Shown here piece after piece: positions 28,021 through 40,457 of a stretch of 64,000 bases of DNA. A program made the translations under genes and the position numbers. The notes under the pieces are model-generated. The model had not been told where the DNA came from. It worked only from the letters and a program-made list of their open reading frames with translations, and made no database searches. Position 1 is the stretch's first letter. Every line of letters begins with the position of its first letter. The stretch is from Dreissena polymorpha (taxonomy: Eukaryota > Mollusca > Bivalvia > Myida > Dreissenidae). The stretch spans positions 68,003,730 to 68,067,729 of the forward strand of contig NC_068357.1 of the NCBI RefSeq assembly GCF_020536995.1, written 5' to 3'.

Positions 28021-29649
28021 ACATTTTTTTTAATTTTGAATGAGTTGTATCTTTTCATTGTGTTTTGGTTACTTGAGTGCTATGTACATTCAAATGTTAC
28101 AGTAAAATATACTTTCAAATCACATATATCACAGACCATATAAGTATATATTGATATATGTATCACAACAGTCTATCTTCATGTCCGATTTCATCAAAAC
28201 TAAACAATTGCAATGTTAATAAATAATGAACCAACAAAGACTTAGAATAATAAGAAAATATTTTTCATTTTTATTGTGCCCAGATGAATGTATAAGTGTA
28301 TTTCTTTAATGTCAAAATGAAACAGTTTTCAGGTAACTGTAAAAGAAAAGACATTTTTTGGTTCATTATAAATGTACATATGTCTTATTACATAATTTTG
28401 CAGACAATTCTAAAAATTATGGGATATTGCTAATTTTGAGAATTTTCCTTTTTTACCATAATTATTCCTACCATATGTATTATAAAGCTATTTCTCTTTT
28501 ATATTGTTTAGTAAATAGTTGAAGAACATTATATAGACACCTTTTAACTCTGTTGTGCAGACATGATTTGAACCATATTGCTGAATGAAAAAATTAATCA
28601 TATAAAGCAATTACTTCTTTTGTTACAATGTTTACAATACTAACAAAAGCTCAAATAGAATTGAAATAAATAAAACTTTCCCCAGATTTGAAATGTTAAT
28701 GTAAAATGAAACAAATTTTTCGATGAAAAAGACAATATAATAGCAATTCTCTATTTAAGGTCACATTGTATATATGTCGAACAAAAATTTAGAAGACATT
28801 GTAAATATTCATAAAATAATATTGCAAGCAATTTAATTTCACGTGATTAAATCATTAACAGTAAGATGCCTTAATAATAACCGACTGGAAATGAAATCAG
28901 AATCGTAAAGCAAGCAACGATTCAGCAAGTGCTGTATCCGAAGAAGAACCCGGTCAATTAATTTTGTCAGTGGACAATGAAAATCAACAACACAACACTG
29001 AACTATTACCATTCACAACACTCTCACACAGTATTATAAAGAAAATATATTTAAATAAAAAAAAAACAGTTCAAAAACATCATAATTTGTTAATCGTAAG
29101 ATCAAGAAATTTACTCTTAACTGGTATGAAATTGCGGTTAAAACAAATGTTTCCAGACTTTCAGTTTGGCAGAAACTGATAGTCAAGTGTGACAGTAACA
29201 GAAGAATATCAATCAATATTTAAGAATAAACCCACATTAATGAGGTGTATCAATCAATGAAATACCTTACAGAAACGTAATAAATGTTGGGTATCAATTG
29301 AATAATGCAACAGGCACAGTTTTAAAAGCGAAAAGCTATTATCGATGTTTCTAAACTTTTACTGATAAAAGATCGGTGTCGCGAAATTATATGACAATAC
29401 AGCATTAAACTACTAATGTACACAAACTAGAACTATAACTATAACAATCTAAGAAGAAATAACTGTATACGTTAAATTTTAATTGAAATGAACAGTAAAT
29501 ATTACGATTTCAGAGATCTGAGATGCAGACCGTATTTTCGTTTGATTTGTTTACTTTTTACCCGATACCTACCCGAATGGGCGACAACTCGCCCTTAGTT
29601 TCGAAAAGACCGAATATCCTCTATTTATTTGTGAGAATGTGTTGCATGT
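28021..29649. other. AT-rich intergenic stretch
   Basis: No gene recognised. At about 29565-29630 a reverse copy of 21262-21330 occurs (shared CCCATTCGGGTAGGTATCG and TTCGAAACTAAG). Confidence 0.4.
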
Positions 29650-31255
29650 TCCTTTTCATAAACTGTTACACAACTTTCAAAGGATATGCGCAGATGTTAA
29701 CCACATTTTGTCTGCAATTGTCTCCACAGGATATTTTTTATAGATTCGGATGCCAGAAAAGTCACCAGAAACACTGTGTTCTAGATACTTTTGCATTGGT
29801 TTACCTTCATCTTTCATGAAATGCACGACATGAGCTTCCGGTACATCTTTAAAAAGCTCCCTTAAAATTGCTTCCACAACGCTGTCATCATCTGCAAAGA
29901 CGTTCCTTAAACCGTATTCTTGACGGGGCTTTTCATGAATGCGTCCATACCCCACTACCTGGTTACAACGCAACGCAACCACAGCCCGACACCCGTCTAC
30001 ACCGAACCAGGCTCGCAGAAATCGCTCCCGATCTAGTGTTCGATACACCTGTCTGTCATACTTCATCACCATTGGCCAAAGATGGTGTTAAATCCCTGCA
30101 TGTGTATAATGACTGAATCGCTTTTGTCATATCCTCATTAACGCAAACTTTGCAAAATTCTACTTTTGATGTACGAAATTTAAAGCCATTCCTTTCGTAC
30201 CAATCCGCTATATAGGATACGGCATCCAAAGCGATATTTCTGTCCCCAGCTCGCTTAATCAAAGCTTGGCATATCAATTTTCCGATCCCTTTCCCTCTCA
30301 GGTCCTCACGTACAATAAAGTTTCCAAGATAACAAATATCTGGTGTGGCTAGGGTGATTCCCCCATATCCTTAAATAAAGACAAAGAATACAGTTATTCT
30401 TCATATACAGACAAGTAGTTAATTTATTATCACAAATATGGCACACATATTTGTAAACGCATTCATTCATTCGTGGAAAAAAGTTTCAAGTTGCGATATT
30501 GTTAATCCACGCATAAGTAAACGCCAATAGAGGCTAATTTTGGTGAGCATACGGTTCATCCGATTGTCTTAGTATCTGTTCGTTACAAAACTTTAATAAC
30601 CTTTTTAAACGATAAAACATTATTTTCATAACTTATCAATCAGTTCACTGAATCCTGATTTTACAGCGCACTTAAAACATAGTTCGTCTAGCCGTCCGTC
30701 GTAACGTTGAGAATCAAATACGTCCGTTTAAATAGCTGTTTGTTCGAACGTTCGTTTGGGTGTTATCGTCATAACGCTTTCCTGCTCCTTACATTTTAAT
30801 AAACGGTTTGAATCGGGTTTTAAGTTCAGTGATCAGTTAAGCCATGGTCAAAGAGACATTAAAGTTACGCATTTAAACATGCAATTTAGGAATGAGGAAA
30901 TGATATCAACATCTACATAGAAGTTTTTGATAAAATCTATGATTGGGAATATACGCAAATATTAGATACATGTCGATGACTATTTCATCTGTAGAAATTA
31001 CTTATGCTTGCGTATAAGTTCCATTTTATGTACCAAATTACAAATCCAATTCATGCAAAAAACTAGCTCGTGGACAAGTTTTCCTTATATTTCATTCCTT
31101 CATCATCATAGTTTTATTATGCTAATAAACAACAATGAGTTTATTTTCCAAATATGTGAAAATGGCGATTCTATTGTAGTTTCTCTATTGAAGCGATTCT
31201 ACTTGGTAAAGGTCAATTGGAAAAATGCCAAAGAATGCTTCGAAGTTTACTGAAA
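29650..31255 (-). repeat. Segmental duplication of the acetyltransferase exon 2 and intron flank
   Basis: This block aligns with 11035-12780 along its length, including the exon, the acceptor and about 900 bp of intron (shared TAAATA..GACAAAGAATACAG, CACATATTTGTAAACGC and ATTTATGCTTGC-type landmarks). The direct copies are about 19 kb apart. Intron similarity is clearly lower than exon similarity, so the duplication is not very recent. No exon 1 copy is visible upstream to 37000. Confidence 0.75.
29677..30369 (-). pseudogene. Tandem-GNAT N-acetyltransferase, copy 2 (exon 2 only, frameshifted)
   Basis: The exon starts after acceptor TTTAAG (AG at 30371-30370) with the same phase as copy 1. 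It reads GYGGITLATPDICYLGNFIV, then VREDLRGKGIGKLICQAL (acetyl-CoA loop), and later VVGYGRIHEKPRQEYG and NVFADDDSVVEAILRELF. A two-base deletion relative to copy 1 near 30085 (ACACCATCTTT against ACACAAGATCTTT) shifts the frame after TCRDLT. The missing exon 1 and the frameshift argue for a pseudogene, although high protein similarity to copy 1 with mostly conservative changes suggests it was functional until recently. Confidence 0.75.
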
Positions 31256-31959
31256 CCCGGTATTTACGCGTGTCGGCTATTTTCGCTGTAAATCGTTTAA
31301 TTGATTTAAAAAACAAACATTGGACATTGCTTGAAAATAACTGCGATATTTATTTATGCATGTGTCTAACATTCAAATTATTAAAAAATAATATCAACTT
31401 AATTGATTGTTGCTTTTGATGGTATTGATGATCTTTGTTTATTAATGTTTTATTTAATTTTAGTGCTATATAACCTATTTACCGCGGAAATACCCGACAT
31501 AATAGTAAATAAGAATGACGGACAGTGGTTTTGTTTTTGTTGTGACTACAGTTAAAATTTAGTTTTAAAAGGAAATTATGAAATTAATTCAAGTCAAATA
31601 TTATTTGTTTTCAATCATTTATCCGATATATAAATACGGTATTAACAAGCGAATGAACATGCCTTTAGTACCGCGAGCATACCGTGTTAAAGCCGGTGTG
31701 TGTATTTTGAAGTTTATGAGGTCCTATCCGAGCCATAGGCTACATTATTTTGAGAAGGCCCGGAGTACCAGCCCTCCTAACTCAGGCTACCTGATTAACC
31801 TTCTAGACTCGCGAAAGTTGGGACGACTTGTTTATTGAAGCTGCAATTTCCAGACATTTAATTGTGACTTAACGATTATTTACGAAACCAACGGAATAAA
31901 TGTACATATCGGCACTAAAGAGCTCCCGTATACAAAAAGAATAAAATTAAAGAACGAAA
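31256..31959. other. Non-coding stretch, nothing recognised
   Basis: The 86-residue frame at 31578-31838 is GC-richer than its surroundings (GAGGTCCTATCCGAGCC), but no domain or splice pattern can be recognised. Confidence 0.3.
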
Positions 31960-32290
31960 AAAGTTAAAATTTACACCTAGACACGGACCACTGACCCTTG
32001 GAATAAAAGTCTTATGCTTCAAGACCACTCAGCCATCTGTGATATATAAACTAACATATTTTATATATCCTCGTATTGTCACAAAATATAACGATAACAA
32101 CAGAACTCTCCAAATAAATCAATCATTTCGCCTGTGAAACGCTGAATAATTTTCAGTATTTAATCGTTAAAAGATGCATAAAATTGATGTTTAGAGCATG
32201 GTTAGTATTCGGTATTACTGTTTCCTTGCAAATAACATACCTATTACGAAAATTTGCAAATCTGAAAGATTTTTTTTTCAATTTTTGCGT
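31960..32290. mobile_element. Old copy of the tRNA-Leu-like MITE family
   Basis: The internal sequence matches the element at 35207: on the minus strand a tRNA-like GATGGCTGAGTGGTCTTGAA (32038 leftward), and on the plus strand CACAAAATATAACGATAACA followed by a CGAAAATTTGCAAATCTGAA block (32248). The terminal AAAGGGG ends are not found, so it is truncated or diverged. Confidence 0.55.
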
Positions 32291-32490
32291 TATGTCCACA
32301 GCTGTCGATCACCAACTAAACTGTGATTTGTTTGCAGAATATCGCTGATAAAACTGTAAAAACAATCAAATCTCCTGCACGACGGTTATATTACATTTAT
32401 TTTTATACGAGGTAATGCAGCGACAACGCTTTTAGCGGATTAATTATTTTCATTTTGCGCCAACATGTGCATGAGACGCTTATTGTAAAC

Positions 32491-33757
32491 AAGAGGGCCA
32501 TAATGGCCCTAACCAGTTCTCACCTGAGTCCATAGACACCAATTGTATAAGACTTGACCTGCTGATCTAGTTTTATAAACCTCTCGACCCTGATTCTTAA
32601 AAGTATATTTGAATTTGTAAAATACTGGATTTGAGCTAATTTTTATAAAAAGACACACAAATAACTGAACATATTACCCGTAGTATATTGATTTGAGTAA
32701 ACTAGAGTGTTCACAAGCTTTTTTTACTATATAAATATAAGGAAATTGCGCCCCTCCCCCCTGGCAGCCATGTTTTTCAACAGACCGGAACCACTTTCGA
32801 CCTCAACTCGCGTAACTAGGAAACAAATGTTCTGACCAAATTTCATGAAAATGTGGCAAAAAAGGTGACTTCAAGAGTGTTTGCATGTTTTTACCATATA
32901 CATATAGAGAAAACTGCCCCGTCTATTGGCGGCTATGTTTTTTCACCGATCTGGACCATTTTCGTGCTCGTCCGAGATAACAATAAAACCAATGTTTTGA
33001 CCAAGTTTCATGATGATTGGGCAAAAAGGTGACTTCTTGACTGTTCACAAGCCTTACCACAAGGAAAACTGCCCCGTCCCACTGGCAGCCATGTTTTTCA
33101 ACGGACCGGATGATTTTTCGAACTTAACTCACGTATCTAGGAAACAAATGTTCTGACCAAATTTCATGAAGATTGGACCAAAAATGTGAATGTTCACATG
33201 TTTTCACTATATACATGTAGAGAAAACTACCCCGCCCCCTGGTGGCCATGTTTTGTCACCGATCTGGACCATTTTCGAACTCCTCCGATATATCAATAAA
33301 ACAAATGTTTTGGCCAAGTTTCATGATGATTGGGCAAAATTGTGACTTCTAGAGTGTTTACAAGGTTTCTCTATAGCCAAAAAAGAAAAACTGCCCCGCC
33401 CACTGGCGGCCATGTTTTTCAACGGACCGGAACCACTTTTGACTCAACCAACGAATCATTAAGGCAAACATTTTGACAAAGTTACATGAAGATTGGGCGT
33501 GAAATGTGACATCTACAGTGTTTACAAGGTTTTTCTTTTTTTTACCTTTTGACCTAGTTTTTGACCCGACATGACCCAGTTTCGAATTCAATCGTGGTAT
33601 CATTTGGACAAATCTTCTGACCAAGGTTCATTAAGTTTGGACAAGAAATGTTGCCTCTAGAGTGTTCACAAACCAAATGTGGACGGACGGACGGCGGACA
33701 GACGACGGACAAAGATCGATCCCAAAAGCTCACCTAAGCAATCAGGTGAGCTAAAAA
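32491..33757. repeat. Long dispersed repeat with an internal 160-bp tandem array
   Basis: It starts AAGAGGGCCATAATGGCCCT and ends AAAAGCTCACCTAAGCAATC then AGGTGAGCT, a small terminal palindrome. Inside, five diverged units carry GGCAGCCATGTTTTTCAACG, an ACCATTTTCGAACTC block and TTCATGAAGATTGGGCAAAA; CATGTTTTT recurs at about 32770, 32933, 33089, 33248 and 33410, a period near 160 bp. The frame at 33358-33624 on the minus strand lies in the array and is not a gene. Repeats of this type are widespread in bivalves. Confidence 0.75.
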
Positions 33758-34029
33758 AGCAGAAATCAACATACTGTATCAAATTGACGTGCTAGCATAC
33801 GAATTCGGATGGAAAATTAGAAACTACATAAAAACGCAAAAACACGAATTTTGTTGCGCAAAGACGTATAAAAACACTTTTTAATGTTTGAAGTTCGTAA
33901 AAAGTGAAACGTTATCACTTTAAAATACGGTACGCGGACACGGAACGCGGGCGCGGAGCGCAGACACGGATGCATGCAAACCCGGCCTAAAAGGCCTTAG
34001 AACAACATAGTCAATTTCAAATGCAAACT

Positions 34030-34452
34030 TTAAAGTCTCTATAACGCTCAAAATCAACGAAAATTCCGTAAAGTATTTCGTAAAATAAAGTTAACACCTA
34101 AACAATCAGTGTTCCTTATAGCAATAGCCACATTGTCAACCCAAGATGTGGTATGATAACATAGATTTTTGTAGATACAAAATGCTCGTTTTTATTTTTT
34201 TTGTGACCACAATAAATTCCATGTTCATTTCCTGCGAATATACCTATTGATACGACACACGAACACTAAAATGGTACCATGTTAAAACCATTATAAAAAC
34301 GAGCATTTTGTCTCCACAAACATCTATTTTACCAGACCACATATGGCGTTGAAATTTCGACAATGGCCATAAGGAACAATGATTTGTTTAGCTTTATTTT
34401 ACGAAATATTATACGAAATGTTCGTTGATTTTGAGTAGTAATGTTACTTTAA
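34030..34452. mobile_element. TTAA-bounded MITE with about 160-bp inverted arms
   Basis: Both ends read TTTAAAGT inward, and long arms pair across the element: CTCAAAATCAACGAAAATTC at 34048 against its reverse near 34435, TTTCGTAAAATAAAG, and CAAAATGCTCGTTTTTAT next to the central spacer. The arms are about 80% alike by eye. It is non-coding. A single arm of the same family lies at 48333. Confidence 0.75.
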
Positions 34453-35206
34453 ATTCAAGAAGTGTAAAATGTGAAATATAACTGCCTCGATATTAAAGTA
34501 TATTTATTCAGTATTCATTTAAACAACGCATGTAGAAGGACATCTGAAATGGAAAAAACACTGTTTCGAGTGTTCATCGTATATGACCACAATGAATGAA
34601 TGTTTTTTATACGCTTGGGAGTTAATAAAGTTTCATGAATGGAAAAAATCATAACCACACTCTATACTTCGTTTAGTTTGTATTATGACGCTTATTATGT
34701 CCTCTCGCGACTGCGGCTTCAAAATGTGAAGACGATGAGTGAGTCTCCATCTAATTGATGAACTTAATTCACGAACGTTTGGAATAAAATTAAAGACTAT
34801 TTCAAGTGTATGTCTTATTTATTTTATTGAAATAAAGTGAATGTTAATGAGGCCTTGTTTGGCTATCAGGGCGAGTGACAAAGTCCATGAACAGACAAGA
34901 ACAGAACTTGATTTCACCCAAGTATATAACATATACAATATGGGCAATATAACAAAGTAAAATATTAAGTACAATATTGAGACTTCTGATAATGTTAACA
35001 AAAACAACAAATATTATACTGTGAGAATGTGGGGGGGGGGTGGTATGAACGGTAGAATGAATAAATATTTATGAAGATATTGAATTTGTAGGATTAAGCA
35101 ACACCAATACTCAAACATAGTGTTTATTTCCTGCAAATTATGTAACGGTAGGTAATTAATTATGTAGCCCGATATGACGATGATTCTAGTATTATATTAG
35201 TGATCT

Positions 35207-35717
35207 TTAAAGGGGTCTTTTCACAAATTTTGGCATGTATTGAAGCTTGTCATTAAATGCTTTACATTGATAAATTTTATCATTTGACCTAAAAATCTCC
35301 AGTAAAAAAATAACAAGAATACAATTTAAAAGAAAAAAAAGTAACCCTCAACTGGGATCGAACCACTGACCCCTGGAGTCATGGAATAAAAAGTATCCCG
35401 CTTAGACCACTTGACCATCCGTGCTCATGCTATGAGTGGATGCATTGTACTTATATAAGCAATCCTCGTAGTTTCACAAAATATAACGACAGCAACAGAA
35501 CTTTCCAAATTATTCAATCGTTTCGCGTTGCAACGCTTTATAATTTTCAGGTTTTCAAATCGTCAAAAGATGCAAATAATGGATATTTTAGAGCATGGTA
35601 AATGTTAAGTATTACTATTTTCTCACAAATATCATAACTGAAACGAAAATTTGCGAATCTGAAACAACTTTTTTTTTAATTTTGTCAATTTACCAAAACG
35701 TGAAAAGGCCCCTTTAA
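35207..35717. mobile_element. TTAA-bounded MITE carrying a tRNA-Leu-like sequence
   Basis: Ends are TTAAAGGGGTCTTTTCAC at 35207 and its near-complement GTGAAAAGGCCCCTTTAA ending at 35717; TTAA flanks both. The body holds a reverse-oriented class II tRNA-like sequence at 35345-35431 and a long AT-rich region. Related copies occur at 31960 and 39602. The ends differ inside the first 18 bases (left arm continues CAAATTTTGGCATG, right arm CGTTTTGGTAAATT). Confidence 0.7.
35345..35431 (-). tRNA. tRNA-Leu-like pseudogene inside a MITE
   Basis: On the minus strand GATGGTCAAGTGGTCTAAGC is a leucine-type D-arm (A box). GGGATACTTTTTATTCC forms an anticodon-like hairpin, TGACTCCAGGGGTCA forms a long variable arm, and GTGGTTCGATCCCA is a good T-arm with B box. 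The anticodon loop (ACTTTTT) is not that of a working tRNA, so this is a tRNA-derived Pol III promoter module or a pseudogene. Confidence 0.5.
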
Positions 35718-36044
35718 CTTTAATAGTGCGGTGTTATCTTGTGCACACGTCGTTTGCATTAGCACGCGCTGATTCGGGAAGCATTTGCTGTTCAAAAGTA
35801 AATTATTTTAAATGTGCAAGTTAAATTAGTGAGATTAAAGCAATATTGCTACTTACTGTTGATAGATTCAGTTTCTAATGTTGGCATGGTTTAAGTCATT
35901 TTTACGTGATTTATTCGCTCGACTGCACATGTCAAGCCAAAATGAAGGTAATTCAATATTTGAGTAGATTTTTGCTTTTGATTTCAAGGAATAAAAAAAT
36001 TATAATTCCCAATTGTAATATTTCACGCCGCGAATATTCCCAAT

Positions 36045-36505
36045 TTAAAGTGATATTATGGGCATCTAACAGTATATAGGTGTCTATCGCAACTGTTGTT
36101 TATGTTTGGTGTTTTTACTTCATGTACACTTATATTTGTTAATGTAGCATCAACATACTAAAACAATATTCCGGAAAGAGAAAAATAATCCATTTGAATA
36201 TTAACCGTATTTTCGTTTTGGCAACTGACGACAGAAATGATTCGATGTACGATGTGAGTCTAAATGTAGTTTTCATGCAGATTCGTTCATACGACACAAA
36301 GACACAATTTTGTTTTACGGATCATTTCGACTTAGAGGACTGGGTGAGTCATGTAAAATATCGAAAATAATATATATTTTTATAAACAACTGGTAGCAAC
36401 ATGAGATGTAGATAGTTTGTCAGTTACCACATTTTAACTAATTCTTTTGACCTGTTTTTTTTCAGCTCAATTCAACAGTGAAAAATGCCCATAATATCAC
36501 TTTAA
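36045..36505. mobile_element. MITE with TTAAAGTGATATTATGGGCAT ends, copy 1
   Basis: The left end TTAAAGTGATATTATGGGCA (36045) is matched by ATGCCCATAATATCACTTTA ending at 36505, an essentially perfect inverted repeat of 21 bp, with TTAA on both sides. The second copy at 49388-49841 has the same length and about 90% identity by eye. Non-coding. Confidence 0.85.
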
Positions 36506-36740
36506 ATGTTTTTGCGCTATTTTTTCCCAATTGGTATTGTACAGGTACTTTCCCCTATTGAGAAGAAAAATCGCTGTAAAGCAATGTTTAAGCAAAGCCG
36601 GATTTAAGTTTGAAATTAAGTTTGACATTAATTTGTTAATGTGAGTATTTAGTAAACATTTCCGTGTGTTAAAAATATTTTCACACTTCCAGGCTCTATA
36701 TCACCTTTTAGTCCAATGAAACGGCCACCGTAGATTGTTA

Positions 36741-36965
36741 GCGGATCCGTGGTGTAGTGGAAACGCAATGGCTTCACAATCCAGATATCGCTGGTTCGAT
36801 CCCTCGCTGCACCTACATACTTTAACATATTAACTCGTCTTTCGCATGAGACGTTAAACCGAGATGCAATTTTTAGGTGCCATACACCGGGCACTAAAAG
36901 ATCCAGGGTCACCTCTGGAACGGGGTGTCTCCTGTATCTTGCGAATTTAAAGTGAAAGGGGCAGG
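36741..36965 (+). mobile_element. tRNA-Val-headed SINE
   Basis: The 73-nt head GTGGTGTAGTGGAAACGC... with CAC at the anticodon position, GGTTCGATCCC B box and a CTGCACC end is derived from tRNA-Val(CAC). It is followed by a body with GCATGAGACGTTAAACCGAG and GGGCACTAAAAGATCC, which resembles a common SINE body in molluscs and other marine invertebrates, then ACGGGGTGTCTCCTGTATCT. The minus-strand frame at 36649-36912 is a shadow. Confidence 0.8.
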
Positions 36966-37679
36966 TAATCCAGACTACACACTAACACCTCTGCAACGGG
37001 CTCGCAGCCATAGATTGCCAAGTATCTTGATGAGTATAAACATTACCACCACATGTGATTGTAGCGACCGGTCAACCTATGACCCTTTCATTGATAGTCA
37101 TCTGATCTACATGTTACAGGAAATTCCTCTCTTCAGTTATTTTATTATGTTGTTCTTGTACTGAAATGTTTTATACTAGTAAATGTATATTTTTAATAAG
37201 AATTGTTCGAAGACTGTGATAAAAAACTCTTTTTTTCTTATTAGATTCCTGTAATTATATTGGTGTTTCAGTATTTTGATATTTCAATTGTTGAAGTCAA
37301 ACAAAATTGACATTATTAAAAAACAAAAACATGAGAACAAGTTCCTTAAAATGGTGGCATATTTCTGGGATATTAATAATAAAAAAAAAACATACTATCT
37401 TGTTAGATTTTAATAACAGTATTTAACACATGTGTTTAGGAGATACCATTTAATAAGGATAAACACAATACTTGAAAATACATAAACAATGCAAAACACT
37501 GAAGTTCAGCTGTAATGTATGCAGATTCACAGATGTGTGTTATGTAAGAAAGATCCGGTGAAAAAATATCTTACGGAAAGTTTTACATTATACCACAGAT
37601 ATTTTTTTGAAGGTTTATGGTCTTTAAAATGCTGATTTTCCTCTAACATACCTTTGTATTTCAAAATAGAATACTTTCC
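36966..37679. other. AT-rich stretch, nothing recognised
   Basis: No gene or repeat unit recognised. Confidence 0.3.
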
Positions 37680-37735
37680 TTGCCAGAGGAAAGAGGTCTG
37701 GGTTCAAATCCCAGCGGGGCTTCAGAGGAGATGCA
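37680..37735 (+). mobile_element. tRNA-derived fragment (T-arm only)
   Basis: GAGGTCTGGGTTCAAATCCC then AGCGGGGC is a good tRNA T-arm with B box and 3' acceptor strand. No D-arm is found in the 80 bases before it. Probably the remains of a SINE. Confidence 0.4.
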
Positions 37736-39601
37736 TTTTGGGACAAATTATTGTATTTGCTTTTATTGTATTTGCTTTAATTTATCATTAAACTCGACAA
37801 AATCAACATGCAAATGTATTGAAAATAATCTTTGTTTTTACATAAATGAAAAGACATCAATCTTATGAATGGACATCATTTTAATTCGTTTTAGTCACTT
37901 AAACTATCACGCAAAATTTAAATGCAAAAGAATAACATTTATGATTATAATAAACTCAATACAATACAAACATAGCATAATGCAAAAAAGGAGTGAACAA
38001 AATAAACTCAATAATTACATGTATATAACAATTTCACAATTTATATCAATTTAAATAACTTAAAAATAACTGGTGATAGTAATGTACAGGTATGTAAATA
38101 CATCTAATTACTACAAACTTGACAAATGATGACGTTGCCTAAAATTCCTTTTTACCCATGACCACATTTGTGAATTTAAGGTTTGAAATTGTTGGTAAAT
38201 AATGAGAATTGTGTATGTGTGCACATGAACCGCCTGAAAAGAGGCAAAAACAATTAACTGGGTTTATAACTGACTTCTGGATATCTTCTCATTGAACTCA
38301 TGCATTATGTGGCTTGGAACTGGATTCCCATGTTGTTGAAAAGCCATTATTTTATGTCCTGAGTTTTTGAAAGCAGATCAGTGTAGGAATGCAGCTACTT
38401 AACTTTTTCTGTAAAATCTGAATGTTCCTTCATGATCACTTATTCCCTTTTTCACACTTGAACTCATTAACATTGAACAAGGGGGACTGAATTTCTTATA
38501 TCTGATTTTGACACTTTTCTAAAAATTATGTTATTGGTGAACAAATGCCTTTTCTATTTATGGGGAATTGATGTTTTTTTCCATAAATACCCAGTGTATT
38601 TTTTTCCTTTAAGCAATACATAAATAATGGTGACATTATGTGTTTCATTATTGATATATTTTGCAGACAAAAATATAATACAAACCCATCTCATTAGAGT
38701 TGTTAAATGGCAAATTGACAGTATATCACTTGACTATTGCCTCATTTTGAAACAAGGCCATACAATTTAATTATATGTTTATCGTCTAAGGTGTGCCCAA
38801 ACTTTTTTGATCAAGCGAAAAATTAACACCATCGGCACAAATAAGGCTGACTGATTTAATCAACCACTGATAGATTCATTAAAATAATAAGAATTTATAT
38901 GGTAAGTGATTTTGAAAGCTTTGTACCCACAGCTTAGTAGTTTTTACAAAAATCTAGCCTTTATGGAGTAAGTCTGTACTTAAATAGCTCCAAGAGACTG
39001 CCAAACAAGTATTTTGTTTTGATTAAGAAATAAGCACGTCCAATATACATCGTTAAGAATGGTGATTTTTCTCCAATTATCAATAACTGCATAGATTGAA
39101 CATTGTGAATTTGCTTTTTTGCCTCTTATACTACCTTTTTATATAGTATGTATTGCCCTTTTAAGATTAACTTTCAAATATATACCCAGTAATTGTAGGT
39201 CTTAAATATTCTGTGATACAAAAATGTAGGTTTGTTAACATTAAACAACCATATCCATATTATTATAATGAATTAAGACTTATATATGAAATATTATGGT
39301 ATGAGATGGTTTTCTTTACAGCAGTGTTTGGCTAGTCATATTAAGTTAAATAACTTCTTTTAGTAACTAAGCAATACCGGTATGCTAAAACAATGTTTAG
39401 GATTACATGTATACAATAATAACTATGAAATTTATCGTAATCATGAAAATAATTGTTTTACTGTTTTACATATTATTTTTTTATATACTCATCTTTTTTT
39501 ATTCCCGTCTTATTCTCTATTTCGAAAAGTCATGTGGACGCTAAACATAGAATCAAATTAGTATGGGCAATTTCATATAACATATACAACTTTTGGTTAC
39601 T
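37736..39601. other. AT-rich stretch, nothing recognised
   Basis: No gene or repeat unit recognised. Upstream exons of FCF1, expected on this strand, were looked for and not found here. Confidence 0.35.
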
Positions 39602-40457
39602 AAAGGGGCCTTTTTCACGTTTTGGTAAATTGACAAAATTAAAAACAATTTATTCAGATTCGCAAATTTTCATTGTAGTTATGAAATTTGTGAGGAAACA
39701 GTAAAACTGAAAATTTACCATGCTCTAAAATATCCATAATATGCATCTTTTGACATTTTAAAAAACTGAAAATTATAAAGCGTTGCAACGCAAAGCGATT
39801 GAATAATTTGGATAGTTCTGTTTTTTTCGTCATATTTTGTTTTTGTTTAGTTTGTGCACTAGGACAGGAACAGATTTTTCTAGCGCCTGCAGATGATCAT
39901 GCCCTCGAAAACGTGTATTTTCGCTATTATTGCATACACAAATCACACATACCAAATAAATTAAAGCAACATTGAAAACAATATGTTTTGTTCATTCGAC
40001 ATCGACAAAATAATTCGATTATTTCATACGACGTCATATAGTTCAAGGTTGTGTTTCACATATGCCTCACTCGGTCATCATCAGAAATGACGAGGCACTT
40101 TTCGATTTAAAATGTGCTTAAACAGTGGATTAATGCAAATTTTTAATGAAGCCGCGCAAAGTAAGAAATGAGGAATTATTCGGGAATCTACTGGTCGTGA
40201 CGAATAAATATATCGTCAGAATAAGTGATTGTTGTCATAGATGTTTCTTTCGTACAGGTCTATCTTAATTATTCTTATTTCGTTCCAACTAAATTATCTA
40301 GAAATTAATACTGCCAACATATTGTCACTGAAGTATTTCAAGCATACAGCATAAACAATTATATTTACAGCATAGTATTTTGAAAGTGTTGAGTAAATAA
40401 CCTTAACTTCAATTTTCAATTTAGTCAATTTACCAAAACGTGAAAAGGCCCCTTTAA
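39602..40457. mobile_element. MITE of the AAAGGGGCC family, both ends of one type
   Basis: The left end TAAAGGGGCCTTTTTCACGT continues TTTTGGTAAATTGACAAAAT. The right end is its reverse complement, ending AAGGCCCCTTTAA at 40457, about 40 bp of inverted repeat. The left 230 bp match the element at 35207 in reverse. After about 39835 the interior is unrelated, so it may be a rearranged or doubly inserted copy. It interrupts the 5' side of the LINE fragment that follows. Confidence 0.65.

Noticed and set aside
33358-33624. 88-residue minus-strand frame
   Set aside because: Lies within the 160-bp tandem array of the dispersed repeat at 32491-33757.
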